The notes beneath the pieces were generated by a model. That model did no database searches, had not been told where the DNA came from, and was given only the letters and a program-made list of their open reading frames with translations. Positions 22,542 through 30,197 of a stretch of 64,000 nt of DNA are shown one piece after another. How positions within the stretch are numbered: position 1 is the stretch's first letter; the number at the start of each line of letters is the position of its first letter. This DNA is from Clostridiales bacterium (GTDB lineage Bacteria > Bacillota > Clostridia > Oscillospirales > Oscillospiraceae): assembly GCA_019423635.1 (NCBI GenBank), contig JAHZBA010000005.1, forward strand, positions 1 through 64,000, written 5' to 3'. Both the position numbers and the translations under genes were made by a program.

Positions 22542-23906
22542 TTAAAGGCTCAGATAATCCATCAGGCTCTGAGAGAGGATGCTGTTGCCCACCTTCAAAG
22601 CCGTGTCATACGTGTATTTCGCGAAGATGAAGTCGGAGATGGCCAGGGCCTCGTCCACGTCCTCCAGACCGGAGATCTGCTCTTGCAGGTTGTACTGGTT
22701 GGACTCCAGAATCGTGGCGTTGGTGGTGAGGAACTTGCTGCGGGTGTCCAGCTCCACATATTGATCCTTCACGGCGGCGGTGACCAGCTCGTATTTATGG
22801 GCCAGACGGTAGTACTCGTCCTCTTCCGCCTGGCTGGCGAACTCGCCGTCCCGGGGATCGCAGTTTTTCAGGATCGTGCCCATCCGGTCCACCATGGCAA
22901 TGACGTTTTTGGGGTCGCCGTCCGCATCGACGCCATAGCCGCCCAAAAAGTCCACGCCCTGGAGCGCCTGGTTGAAGACGCTGGTGGTCTCCACCCTGCC
23001 GCCGTTGGTGTCAAAGCCCAGACCGATGTCTGCGTTCTTCACCTCGTCCTCGGAGAAGTAGCGGAGCTTTTCCAGTTCGTCCTTGTCCGTGGTGTTCACG
23101 GGGATGCCGCGGTAGCAGAGGGTTCTGGCGGCCTGGTTTTTGTCATTGGTGCCAGTGCCGTCCTTGGTCAGGTACTTGAAGGCGGCCATCTCGTTGTAGT
23201 TGGGGTTCTTCCGCGGCGCGGCCTGGGCCCTGTCATCCGTAGGATTTCCGTCCTTATCCAGATAGGGCGGAATGTCGGGATTCGTGGGATCGGCAAGAAA
23301 GGCGGGGTTTGCCTCGGGAAGCGCCTCAAGGGGATCATTGGTTCCGACCTTGTTTACCCCGTCCTCCTTGAGATACTGGAACGTCTCCTGCTTTACCGGG
23401 TCGACCTGGTCCGGCGGAATGTACTCCGGGTTGGTCTGCGCCCCCCAGGTGAAGGGGACATTCAGACCGTCGGCGCCGGCAAAGATGAAATTCTCGCCAT
23501 ACCGGCCGTTCATGGTCTGCACCATGTTCTCCGCCAGAGCCGTCATGGACTGGCCCAGGGCCGTCCGGGCGGAGCCGTCCGGATCATTTGCGCCCTCCAG
23601 CATCAGCGCCTTGAAGGTGCCGTTGTTGGAGACCGTATCCAGGTTCTCCTCAATCTGCGCCACGGCCTTCCAGGCCTGCTGGAACTTATATTGAATGGAG
23701 GTGTTCAGATCCCGCTGGGCGCTGTTGCGCAGCAGGGCGGTCCGCTTCTGGAAGCTGAGGGCGGCCGCGGCGGGATCTTCGGCAAAGGAGTTGAAAAGCC
23801 GGCCGGTTTGAACGGTGTTCATGGATTTGTTCATATAATAGCCGGACCGCTGCAGGTTATAGCGGTAGGTTTTCAGAGTGCTGGTGGTTGTGGTACGGGC
23901 AATCAT
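22542..23906 (-). CDS. flgL: Hook-filament junction protein FlgL (with repeat-containing insertion)
   Basis: FlgL (hook-associated protein 3) joins hook and filament outside the cell. The N-terminal helices (YRYNLQRSGYYMNKSMNTVQTG, FAEDPAAAALSF) and C-terminal helices (NQYNLQEQISGLEDVDEALA, FAKYTYDTALKVGNSILSQSLMDYL) are standard for the family. At 454 aa it is longer than the usual 300, because residues of about 157-262 form an insertion. The insertion holds three copies of a short unit, roughly YLxxDG-x(2-5)-T-x-D-x(3)-A, at about 176, 213 and 243. A DADGDP loop also occurs near residue 330. The start follows the flgK stop by 18 nt with a strong AAGGAGGGA. Confidence 0.92.
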   Translation of the reverse strand: MIARTTTTSTLKTYRYNLQRSGYYMNKSMNTVQTGRLFNSFAEDPAAAALSFQKRTALLRNSAQRDLNTSIQYKFQQAWKAVAQIEENLDTVSNNGTFKALMLEGANDPDGSARTALGQSMTALAENMVQTMNGRYGENFIFAGADGLNVPFTWGAQTNPEYIPPDQVDPVKQETFQYLKEDGVNKVGTNDPLEALPEANPAFLADPTNPDIPPYLDKDGNPTDDRAQAAPRKNPNYNEMAAFKYLTKDGTGTNDKNQAARTLCYRGIPVNTTDKDELEKLRYFSEDEVKNADIGLGFDTNGGRVETTSVFNQALQGVDFLGGYGVDADGDPKNVIAMVDRMGTILKNCDPRDGEFASQAEEDEYYRLAHKYELVTAAVKDQYVELDTRSKFLTTNATILESNQYNLQEQISGLEDVDEALAISDFIFAKYTYDTALKVGNSILSQSLMDYLSL

Positions 23907-23924
23907 GGAAATCTCCCTCCTTTA

Positions 23925-26564
23925 TCAGGTCGTCAGGCCGGTGTTGTTAATCAGCTTATCCAGCACGGAATCCAGCGTCGTCATCAGGCGGCAGGCGGCA
24001 TTGTAGGACTTTGCGTACTGCATCAGATTCATGGCCTCATCGTTGAAGTCCACGCTGGAGACGGAGGCGCGGCTGCTGTCCAGCTCTACCGTCTTCTCGT
24101 AATAGTTGTCCAGCAGGGTGCTGGTCTCCTTCTGGTCATGGCCCAGCGTGGTGCCGATGCTGCGCCACATCTCCGAAAAGCTGCCGGTGAACATCGCCTC
24201 TTCCTGCGCGTTCCCCACGATGTCCTGGGGGAAGTACTCCAGCCGCTTGGATTTCAGGCCGTGGAGCAGCAGCACGTTGCTGCTGTCGGTGGAGGCGGGA
24301 TTCAGATCGCCGTCTGCGCAGATGAAGGAGTTGACCACCATGGGGCCTCTGGTCCAGCTGGCGGAGACGGAGATGTTGGCGGCGGTGATGCCCTCGGCGC
24401 TGTCGGTGTCGCCGTTGCTGCTGAAGAGGTTGCCGCCCCGGAACATGCCCGGCGCCGCCTTGACCGGATTATTGTCAGCGTCAAGGTACTCCTTAGTGGG
24501 GTCGCCCTTGTATTTGATCGTCTGCGTGTCGTCCTTCAGATAGGCGATGACATCCGCCTCTCCGTTTTCATCCACATACTTGTTGTCTTTGAGCCAGGTC
24601 TTGATCTCATCGGGCACCTTGGACATATCCCATTTGGTGGAGCACAGCATATCCTTCGTGTTGAGGGCGTAGGTGTTGCCGTTGCCGTCATCCAGGACGA
24701 TGGCTTCGCTGACAAGCTGGCCGTCCTTATCCGCGCCGCCTGTGGGGTCCCAGACGGTGGTGAGGAGATCCCCGGAGGGGCTGGTGAGGTAACCCTGGTT
24801 CTGCTCGTTGAAGGAGGTGGCGATCTGCTTGGCCAGCAGGTCCAGGACGTTCTGGTAGTAGGGGATGCCGCGCTTGGTAACGGCGTTTTCATCCACCGTG
24901 GCCACTACGTCGCGGTCAGTGAACTCGCCGCTCTCCGTCAGCATCTCCCGCTGGGACTGGAGGGAGCCATAGAGGTCGTTGTCATCCAGATCCACCGGCT
25001 TGGAGGGAGTCTTGATATAGTCCTGGGCGAAGTAGACGGGCTTGGTCTCCCGGTCAGCCTCGGCGGCGGAGTTGGTGAGCACGGTTTTTGTAGTGCCGTC
25101 TGCGTTCTTGACCGTTTTCTGATAGCGGAAGAACTGCGCGTGCGTCGGATCTTCCGGATCAAGGTCCGCCGGAGGCGTCGCGTTGGGATTGTACACCGGG
25201 TTTGTCTTCAAGCTCTTCTGCCAGCTCTGCCGGACGCTGGTGATGCGGACCGAGCCGTCGTCGAGGGTCTCCGAAATGGTCTCGCCCTTCAGGAACTTAT
25301 CAATGATGGCCTTGTCGGCGGCATTGGCGGCATCCAGAACCTTCTCCTGCAGCACCTGGACACTCTCGTGGAGCCTGCCGTAGACATCCCGCATCTCGGA
25401 GAGGGTGAGGTCAAAGTTGGAGTTGTTCACCATCACGGCCTGCTCGAGATCCGCCGTGGGGTTGCCGTCGGCATCCTCGTAAGGCTTGTAGTCGGGATTT
25501 TCCTTTTTAATCCACAGAGCATCCGCCTCATTGGCAACGGGGTCGCCCTGGTCATTCAGGAAGGGCAGAGTTCCATTGGTTGCCGGGTCTGGATTGGGCG
25601 TGGGAATCATATCGGCCAGGGCGGGATCGTTGGTCAAGCTGCCGTCCTTAGCGACATAGGCAAAGGTGGTGTCATCATCGGGATTCTCCTCCCGCAGCTT
25701 GGGCACCTGGGTGTAGCCCAGCTGCGCGCAGTACCGGCCGTCAATCAGCACGGATTCATCCGTGTTGGCCAGGGGATCGGGGTTGGCGTCGCCCAGCTTG
25801 ATGATGAGCTTTTCCACCGTCTGTCCCGCGCCGATGTCCTCGGTGGTGTAGGTCACGTCAATCTTCAGGTAGGTGGAGAGCTGGTCAATCAGGTTGTTCC
25901 GCTGATCCCGCAGCTCCAGCGCGTTGTCGCCGTGGATTTCGCTCTTGCGGATGGAGGCGTTCAGATCCCGGATGTTGGTCAGGAGCTTGTTGACCGTCGT
26001 CAGATCCTGGTTGAACTGCTCCTCCGAGTCCTTGTACAGCTCCTTCAGCTGCGCCGCATAGGACCGCAGCTCCTGGCACAGGGAGTCCACGGCGGTGCGC
26101 ACCTGCACGTCGTATTCCTTCTGGCCGGTGTAATCGGTCAGGCCGGAGATGGCCTGGAAGATGTTCTCAATCTGATAGGCGATGATGCCGAACTCCTCGC
26201 CCTCCTTGACCTCGCCGCCCTTGCCGACCTCGTCCAGAATGGCCTTGATCTTCTCCAGGCCGTTCAGCTTGGCGTCCATGGCGCCCACGTTGGAATTGTC
26301 GTTGCGGAAGCGGATGTCCAGATAGGGGTCCCGCAGCTGGGAGACGCTGGTGGGCAGCACGCCGTTGCCGATCCGCAGCTCATACTGGGAGTGGTAGCGG
26401 TCGGCGCCGCCGGTTTTGAAGCTGACCTGCTCCAGCCGCTGGCGGGTATAGCCCGCGGTGTTGACGTTGGAGATATTGTTGCCGGTGACACTGAGTCCCA
26501 GCTGGGCGGCGTAAATCGCCAGCCGCGCCTGGGTAAAAGAACCAAACGTACCAATCGAGCCCAT
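23925..26564 (-). CDS. flgK: Hook-filament junction protein FlgK (long form with repeats)
   Basis: FlgK (hook-associated protein 1) forms the first hook-filament junction layer. The N-terminus is canonical (SVTGNNISNVNTAGYTRQRLEQ), and the C-terminus has VDFNDEAMNLMQYAKSYNA and MTTLDSVLDKLIN. At 879 aa it is far above the usual 500-620, with large insertions at about residues 285-380 and 450-520. These contain copies of a short Asp-rich unit related to that in FlgL, such as FAYVAKDGSLTND, LPFLNDQGDPVANE, PYEDADGNPTAD and EYLDADNNPV. The D-x-D-G-N pattern resembles calcium-loop motifs, but binding is untested. It is encoded between flgN and flgL in the sigma-28 operon. Confidence 0.93.
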   Translation of the reverse strand: MGSIGTFGSFTQARLAIYAAQLGLSVTGNNISNVNTAGYTRQRLEQVSFKTGGADRYHSQYELRIGNGVLPTSVSQLRDPYLDIRFRNDNSNVGAMDAKLNGLEKIKAILDEVGKGGEVKEGEEFGIIAYQIENIFQAISGLTDYTGQKEYDVQVRTAVDSLCQELRSYAAQLKELYKDSEEQFNQDLTTVNKLLTNIRDLNASIRKSEIHGDNALELRDQRNNLIDQLSTYLKIDVTYTTEDIGAGQTVEKLIIKLGDANPDPLANTDESVLIDGRYCAQLGYTQVPKLREENPDDDTTFAYVAKDGSLTNDPALADMIPTPNPDPATNGTLPFLNDQGDPVANEADALWIKKENPDYKPYEDADGNPTADLEQAVMVNNSNFDLTLSEMRDVYGRLHESVQVLQEKVLDAANAADKAIIDKFLKGETISETLDDGSVRITSVRQSWQKSLKTNPVYNPNATPPADLDPEDPTHAQFFRYQKTVKNADGTTKTVLTNSAAEADRETKPVYFAQDYIKTPSKPVDLDDNDLYGSLQSQREMLTESGEFTDRDVVATVDENAVTKRGIPYYQNVLDLLAKQIATSFNEQNQGYLTSPSGDLLTTVWDPTGGADKDGQLVSEAIVLDDGNGNTYALNTKDMLCSTKWDMSKVPDEIKTWLKDNKYVDENGEADVIAYLKDDTQTIKYKGDPTKEYLDADNNPVKAAPGMFRGGNLFSSNGDTDSAEGITAANISVSASWTRGPMVVNSFICADGDLNPASTDSSNVLLLHGLKSKRLEYFPQDIVGNAQEEAMFTGSFSEMWRSIGTTLGHDQKETSTLLDNYYEKTVELDSSRASVSSVDFNDEAMNLMQYAKSYNAACRLMTTLDSVLDKLINNTGLTT

Positions 26565-26599
26565 AGAAAAACTCCTTTTATTTGCAGTTCCGCCGCCCG

Positions 26600-27073
26600 T
26601 CAGGCACGGAAGTCGGTCTTCATGTTGGGAGGGGTCTCCGTCTCCGGCGGTGTGTAGCCGGGCCCGGCGGCGGGAGTGGCGCCCGCCTCCTCCAGAATCT
26701 TCTCAATCTCATGGAGGTTGCCCTCCAGAATGGTGCGGGCCGCGTCGGCCTCCTTGCGGTAGAGGCGGTACTGCTCCTGCAGGGCCGCCACGGTCTGCCG
26801 GGCCTCCGCCTGCATGGCGGCAGGGTAGCACTCAGGCAGGGAAGACAGGGGCAGATCTCCTGCACCCAGCTCGCCCAGGAGCTTTTCCCGCTTTTGATCC
26901 AGCCCCCGGAAGGACAGCGTGATGGCCTGTTCCTGCTTGAGCAGTTCGTCCAGAGCCAGCAGATCGTCGTTTTTCGCGATGGCCGCCTTCACCCGGGCCA
27001 GATCTGTAAGCTGCGCCAGCTTTTCCCGCAGGGCCTCCAGCAGATCCAGATAGGAGCGATACACATCCGCCAT
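26600..27073 (-). CDS. flgN: FlgN-like chaperone for FlgK/FlgL
   Basis: A 157-aa, mostly helical, coiled-coil protein in the flgM-flgN-flgK order. The N-terminal helix YRSYLDLLEALREKLAQLTDLARVK and the LLALDELLKQEQAITLSFRGLDQKREKLL segment match the FlgN family pattern, in which the second helix carries E-Q-x-I and a following charged helix. FlgN keeps FlgK and FlgL soluble and export-competent. The C-terminus is Pro/Thr-rich and probably disordered. It starts 4 nt after the flgM stop, so the two are coupled. Confidence 0.85.
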   Translation of the reverse strand: MADVYRSYLDLLEALREKLAQLTDLARVKAAIAKNDDLLALDELLKQEQAITLSFRGLDQKREKLLGELGAGDLPLSSLPECYPAAMQAEARQTVAALQEQYRLYRKEADAARTILEGNLHEIEKILEEAGATPAAGPGYTPPETETPPNMKTDFRA

Positions 27074-27077
27074 ACCC

Positions 27078-27392
27078 TTACTCCTCCATCATGAACAGGA
27101 TGCTTCTGGCGATGGACATGGGGTCCGGATGATACTCTCCGGCGGCCACAGCCCGGCGGAGCTCCTGAATGTCGCCGGTGGTGGTAGAGGTCCGCACCTC
27201 CTGGGAGAGCCGGCCAACCACACTCATCTGGTAGGCATGTTTGCCGGCCGTGGCGGAGATGATGGCAGAATCAAATTTATTATGTTCCGAGGAGGTCTTC
27301 TGCGCGGTACCGCGCTTGGAGACGGGGAAATACGTTTTAGGCCGGCCAACAGAAGAAATGCCGCCGGGACCATATGGAGTCAGCACAATCAT
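27078..27392 (-). CDS. flgM: Anti-sigma-28 factor FlgM
   Basis: A 104-aa protein in the FlgM position at the head of the late flagellar operon. The C-terminal half carries the sigma-binding helices: FDSAIISATAGKHAYQMSVVGRLSQEV, then DIQELRRAVAAGEYHPDPMSIARSILFMM, the last being the conserved G-x-Y-x(4)-IA-x(2)-ILF block. FlgM holds FliA inactive until it is exported after hook completion. ATG 27392 has AAGGAAG only 3 nt away; a GTG at 27386 would have better spacing, so the exact start is uncertain by two codons. Its own promoter matches the FliA consensus, giving negative feedback. Confidence 0.9.
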   Translation of the reverse strand: MIVLTPYGPGGISSVGRPKTYFPVSKRGTAQKTSSEHNKFDSAIISATAGKHAYQMSVVGRLSQEVRTSTTTGDIQELRRAVAAGEYHPDPMSIARSILFMMEE

Positions 27393-27439
27393 TCACTTCC
27401 TTTTCGATAATCAAAACCTGAACTTCTCACTCAATATTC

Positions 27440-27465
27440 ATATCGGCAAAATCGCAGGAAAGTTA
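27440..27465 (-). promoter_or_regulatory. Sigma-28 (FliA/SigD) promoter of the flgM operon
   Basis: Reading the minus strand, TAAC (27465-27462), a 14-nt spacer and a perfect GCCGATAT (27447-27440) match the Bacillota sigma-28 consensus TAAA-N14-16-GCCGATAT at 11 of 12 positions. The predicted start is about 40 nt before flgM. Confidence 0.88.
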
Positions 27466-27742
27466 AGGAGAGAAGAGAAAATTCTCAGCCCGGATCGCAG
27501 GCGGCCTGGAACAAACACAGCGTGCGCTTTCCGCGCGGCAGACCGCCGGAGCGGCGGCGGGTACTCCCGGTTCCTCCGCAGAGAGCAGGCGTTTTGATGG
27601 GCCGGCCGCGGCGCCCGTTTTTGCCTGGGGCTCCGCACCGGCGGGGGCAGAATGCGTCGCTGTGAAGCGGGGGCGGCGCGGAATCGCCGGTGGAGATACG
27701 TGCGGAGCAATGTGACTCCGCGCAAGACAGACGGCGCGCAAA

Positions 27743-27769
27743 GACGCCCGCGCCGAAGGCGCGGGCGTC
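27743..27769 (-). terminator. Terminator of the cheA-cheW-cheR-cheB operon
   Basis: On the minus strand GACGCCCGCGCC pairs perfectly with GGCGCGGGCGTC across a TTC loop and is followed by TTTGCG. It lies 6 nt after the cheB stop. The short U-run makes it moderately strong. Confidence 0.7.
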
Positions 27770-27775
27770 AGAATC

Positions 27776-28834
27776 TCAGCTGAGGGTTTTCAAATGGCGG
27801 ATCAGGACCCCCGCAATGCCGTCGCAGGGGGCCTGGGTACACACGGCGCCGATCTCCTTGGCCACCATGGGCATTCCGTACACCACGGAGGACTCCTTAT
27901 CCTGTCCGATGGTATAGGCGCCCTTCTGGCGCATGGCCAAGAGACCCGCCGCGCCGTCCTGCCCCATGCCGGTCATGATAATGCCCACCATCTTGCACTT
28001 CACGGCCTCCGACATGGACTGGAACAGCGCGTCCACCGAGGGCCGATGACCGCTGACCTTCTCGCCGGGCATACAGGAGACGGTGTACTTGTTGCCGATC
28101 CGCACCACCCGGCACTGCAGGTCCGCGGGAGCCACCAGCGCAAGCCCGCGGTGGAGCTCATCGCCGTTCTTGGCCTCCCGGACCTCCATCTTGCAGAGGC
28201 GGTCCAGCCGCTCGGCGTACATCTTGGTAAAGCCGGGGGGCATATGCTGCACGATCACCATGCCGGGAATATCCTCCGGCAGGCGCTTCATCACCTCCAG
28301 CGTGGCCTCCGTGCCGCCGGTGGAGGCGCCCAGGCCGATCAGAACATTGTTCAGCGCCGGCGAAGCACCCAGAGGAGGCACTGCGGCAGCTGCCGAACCG
28401 CCCGCCGCGGCCGTGGCAACCACAGACGACGAGGCCGTCCGTACCTTGGCGTTGGAGGCAATCAGCACCTTCTGTGTCAGGGCCGTGATGAAGGCGGCCT
28501 TCTTATCCTGGGAATCCGGCTTGCGGACAAAGTCCACCGCGCCGGCGTCCAGGGCGTCGAAAACTTTGAGGTTCAGCGAGGAGACGAGGATCACCGGAAT
28601 GGGGTTGGTGGGGATATACTCCCGGAGAAAATCCAGGCCGCTCTGGCCCGGCATCTCCACATCCAGCGTGATGACATCCGGCCGCAGCTTGGGAATCTTC
28701 ATTTTGGCGTCCAGGGTGTTGATGGCATAGCCGACGACTTCGATCCGCGGATGTACGGAAAGTCCGCTGATAATCATCGTGCGGGCCACCGCGGAATCGT
28801 CCACCACCATGACACGGATTTTGTTGCCCTGCAT
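27776..28834 (-). CDS. cheB: Protein-glutamate methylesterase CheB
   Basis: CheB (352 aa) removes receptor methyl groups when phosphorylated by CheA. The N-terminal receiver has VMVVDDSAVART and the phospho-acceptor Asp58 in ITLDVEMPG. After a linker with an Ala/Ser/Gly-rich stretch, the methylesterase domain shows the catalytic Ser in GASTGGTEA, His in IVQHMPPGFT and Asp in TGMGQDGAAG. A TTG immediately precedes the ATG in frame. GGAGG spacing is 8-9 nt to TTG and about 11 nt to ATG, so either could start translation. Last gene of cheA-cheW-cheR-cheB. Confidence 0.95.
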   Translation of the reverse strand: MQGNKIRVMVVDDSAVARTMIISGLSVHPRIEVVGYAINTLDAKMKIPKLRPDVITLDVEMPGQSGLDFLREYIPTNPIPVILVSSLNLKVFDALDAGAVDFVRKPDSQDKKAAFITALTQKVLIASNAKVRTASSSVVATAAAGGSAAAAVPPLGASPALNNVLIGLGASTGGTEATLEVMKRLPEDIPGMVIVQHMPPGFTKMYAERLDRLCKMEVREAKNGDELHRGLALVAPADLQCRVVRIGNKYTVSCMPGEKVSGHRPSVDALFQSMSEAVKCKMVGIIMTGMGQDGAAGLLAMRQKGAYTIGQDKESSVVYGMPMVAKEIGAVCTQAPCDGIAGVLIRHLKTLS

Positions 28835-28850
28835 CAATGGGGGATACCTC

Positions 28851-29699
28851 CTATTTTTGGAACGTGGCCGGTGCGAGCCTGCGATAGGGCGCGTTCGGGC
28901 CCAGGTTCTCCGAGCAGCTGATCATGAAATAGCCGCCGGGAACGGTGTAATCATAGAACCGCCGGACCAGCGCATCCTTGGTGGGCTGATCGAAGTAAAT
29001 CATCACATTCCGGCAGAAAATCATGTCGAACTTCCGGCGGAACTTGATGGGTCCCATGAGGTTAAAGGTCTGGAAAATGACGTTGTTCTTCACCGCCGGC
29101 GCCACCGTGTGGCTGCCGTCCCCGTTGGGAACAAAGTATTTCTTCTTCCACTCCGGGGGGATCGTGTCCGGCAGCGTGTAGACGCCCTTCCGGGCGGCGG
29201 CCAGCGCCTGGGCCGAGATATCGGTGGCCAGGATGCGGGTGTCCCACTGGCTGGCCTGGCTGCCCAGGTAGTCAAAGAGGAACATGGTGAGGTTGTAGGG
29301 CTCCTCCCCGCTGGAACAGCCCGCGCTCCAGATGGAGAGCACCTTGTCCCGCTGGTGCCGCTGAACCAGATCCGGAATGATCTTGTTGCGGAAGTAGTCC
29401 AGGGGCTCCTTCTCCCGCATGAAGAACGTGTAGTTTGTGGTGAGCTTGTTGATGACAAGCGTCACATCGTCTTCGTTCTTGTTTTTCAAAAGGTTATCCA
29501 CAAAATCCCCGAAGCTGTTGTAGCCCTTTTGCCGCAGCACCGGAGACAGCCGCCCGGTAATCAGCTGCTTTTTCTGGAAGAGATCAATGCCGTAGGTGGT
29601 GTGGATAAATTTGGCCATCCGCTGGAAATCCGCCTCGGAGATGGTCATGGGGGCAAAGCTGCGGCCGCCTTTTTCAGAGGAGGTGGAATTAGTACTCAT
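28851..29699 (-). CDS. cheR: Chemotaxis protein methyltransferase CheR
   Basis: CheR (282 aa) methylates receptor glutamates using S-adenosylmethionine. The N-terminal helical domain is followed by the Rossmann-type SAM-binding segment SIWSAGCSSGEEPYNLTMFL, with RILATDISAQALAAARKGVY and FDMIFCRNVMIYFD as further conserved blocks. No C-terminal TPR or receptor-tether extension is present, consistent with the chemoreceptor here lacking a docking pentapeptide. The start overlaps the cheW end by 11 nt, and cheB follows after 16 nt. Confidence 0.95.
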   Translation of the reverse strand: MSTNSTSSEKGGRSFAPMTISEADFQRMAKFIHTTYGIDLFQKKQLITGRLSPVLRQKGYNSFGDFVDNLLKNKNEDDVTLVINKLTTNYTFFMREKEPLDYFRNKIIPDLVQRHQRDKVLSIWSAGCSSGEEPYNLTMFLFDYLGSQASQWDTRILATDISAQALAAARKGVYTLPDTIPPEWKKKYFVPNGDGSHTVAPAVKNNVIFQTFNLMGPIKFRRKFDMIFCRNVMIYFDQPTKDALVRRFYDYTVPGGYFMISCSENLGPNAPYRRLAPATFQK

Positions 29700-30177
29700 G
29701 TTGGACCAGCTCCTCGCAATCCAGCACCAGCATCGTGCCGGAGCCGTCCGGGATATTGCACATGCTGGAGACCAGTTTCTGGGAGCTCTGTGCGGGCATG
29801 GGCAGAATGGTCTCGTTGGGGATGTCGATCATCTGGTCCACCGCGTCCACCAGGATGCCGATGGAGGTGCCCGCATAGTTCAGCACCACCAGGAGTCTGT
29901 CCTGCTCCAGGGCGGGCTTGCCCAGACGCAGCCGGATGTCCATCACGGGGATGATCTGGCCGCGCATGTTGAAAATGCCGCGGATGTAGTCGGGCATCAT
30001 GGGCAGATAGGTCACCGAATAGGCGTTCAGAATTTCCACCACATACTCGGCGTCCACGCCCAGCTTCAGATCGTCAATCAGAAAAATCAGGTATTTGCGG
30101 CTGGAAGAAACGGGTTCTTCCACAATCGGTTCCTCTGTTTCCTGCGCAAACAGAACCTCTTCTTGTACTGCGTTCAT
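29689..30177 (-). CDS. cheW: Chemotaxis coupling protein CheW
   Basis: CheW (162 aa) bridges chemoreceptors and CheA. The two-lobed beta fold is evident: KYLIFLIDDLKLGVDAEYVVEIL, the receptor-contact YIRGIFNMRGQIIPVMDIRLRLG and VDAVDQMIDIPNETI. An acidic N-terminal tail of about 25 residues precedes the fold. ATG 30177 follows GGGAGGAG; upstream in-frame codons do not resemble the family. It lies between cheA (20 nt upstream) and cheR (11-nt overlap). CheV at 4469-5395 is a second coupling protein. Confidence 0.94.
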   Translation of the reverse strand: MNAVQEEVLFAQETEEPIVEEPVSSSRKYLIFLIDDLKLGVDAEYVVEILNAYSVTYLPMMPDYIRGIFNMRGQIIPVMDIRLRLGKPALEQDRLLVVLNYAGTSIGILVDAVDQMIDIPNETILPMPAQSSQKLVSSMCNIPDGSGTMLVLDCEELVQHEY

Positions 30178-30197
30178 GGCGCTCCTCCTCCCTATGT

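Larger units (their letters stand above)
27393..27775 (-). other. Intergenic region between cheB and flgM
   Basis: This 383-nt gap holds the cheB terminator (27743-27769) and the flgM sigma-28 promoter (27440-27465). Between them (27466-27742) is GC-rich sequence in which short open frames exist on both strands, but none has a ribosome binding site or a recognisable product. I see nothing else there. Confidence 0.6.

Noticed and set aside
22542..26564. CRISPR-like or tandem DNA repeats within flgK and flgL
   Set aside because: The repeats are at protein level with divergent DNA, in frame and irregularly spaced. There are no regular spacers and no cas genes.
22425..26657. A 1410-codon open frame on the plus strand opposite flgL and flgK
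   Set aside because: It is a mirror of the GC-rich third positions of the real genes on the minus strand. Its translation is a compositionally odd Val/Leu/Gly/Gln mix without domain motifs, and there is no ribosome binding site.
27466..27742. Possible small genes between cheB and the flgM promoter
   Set aside because: Several short frames exist, but none has a ribosome binding site, conserved-looking composition or a start near a promoter.
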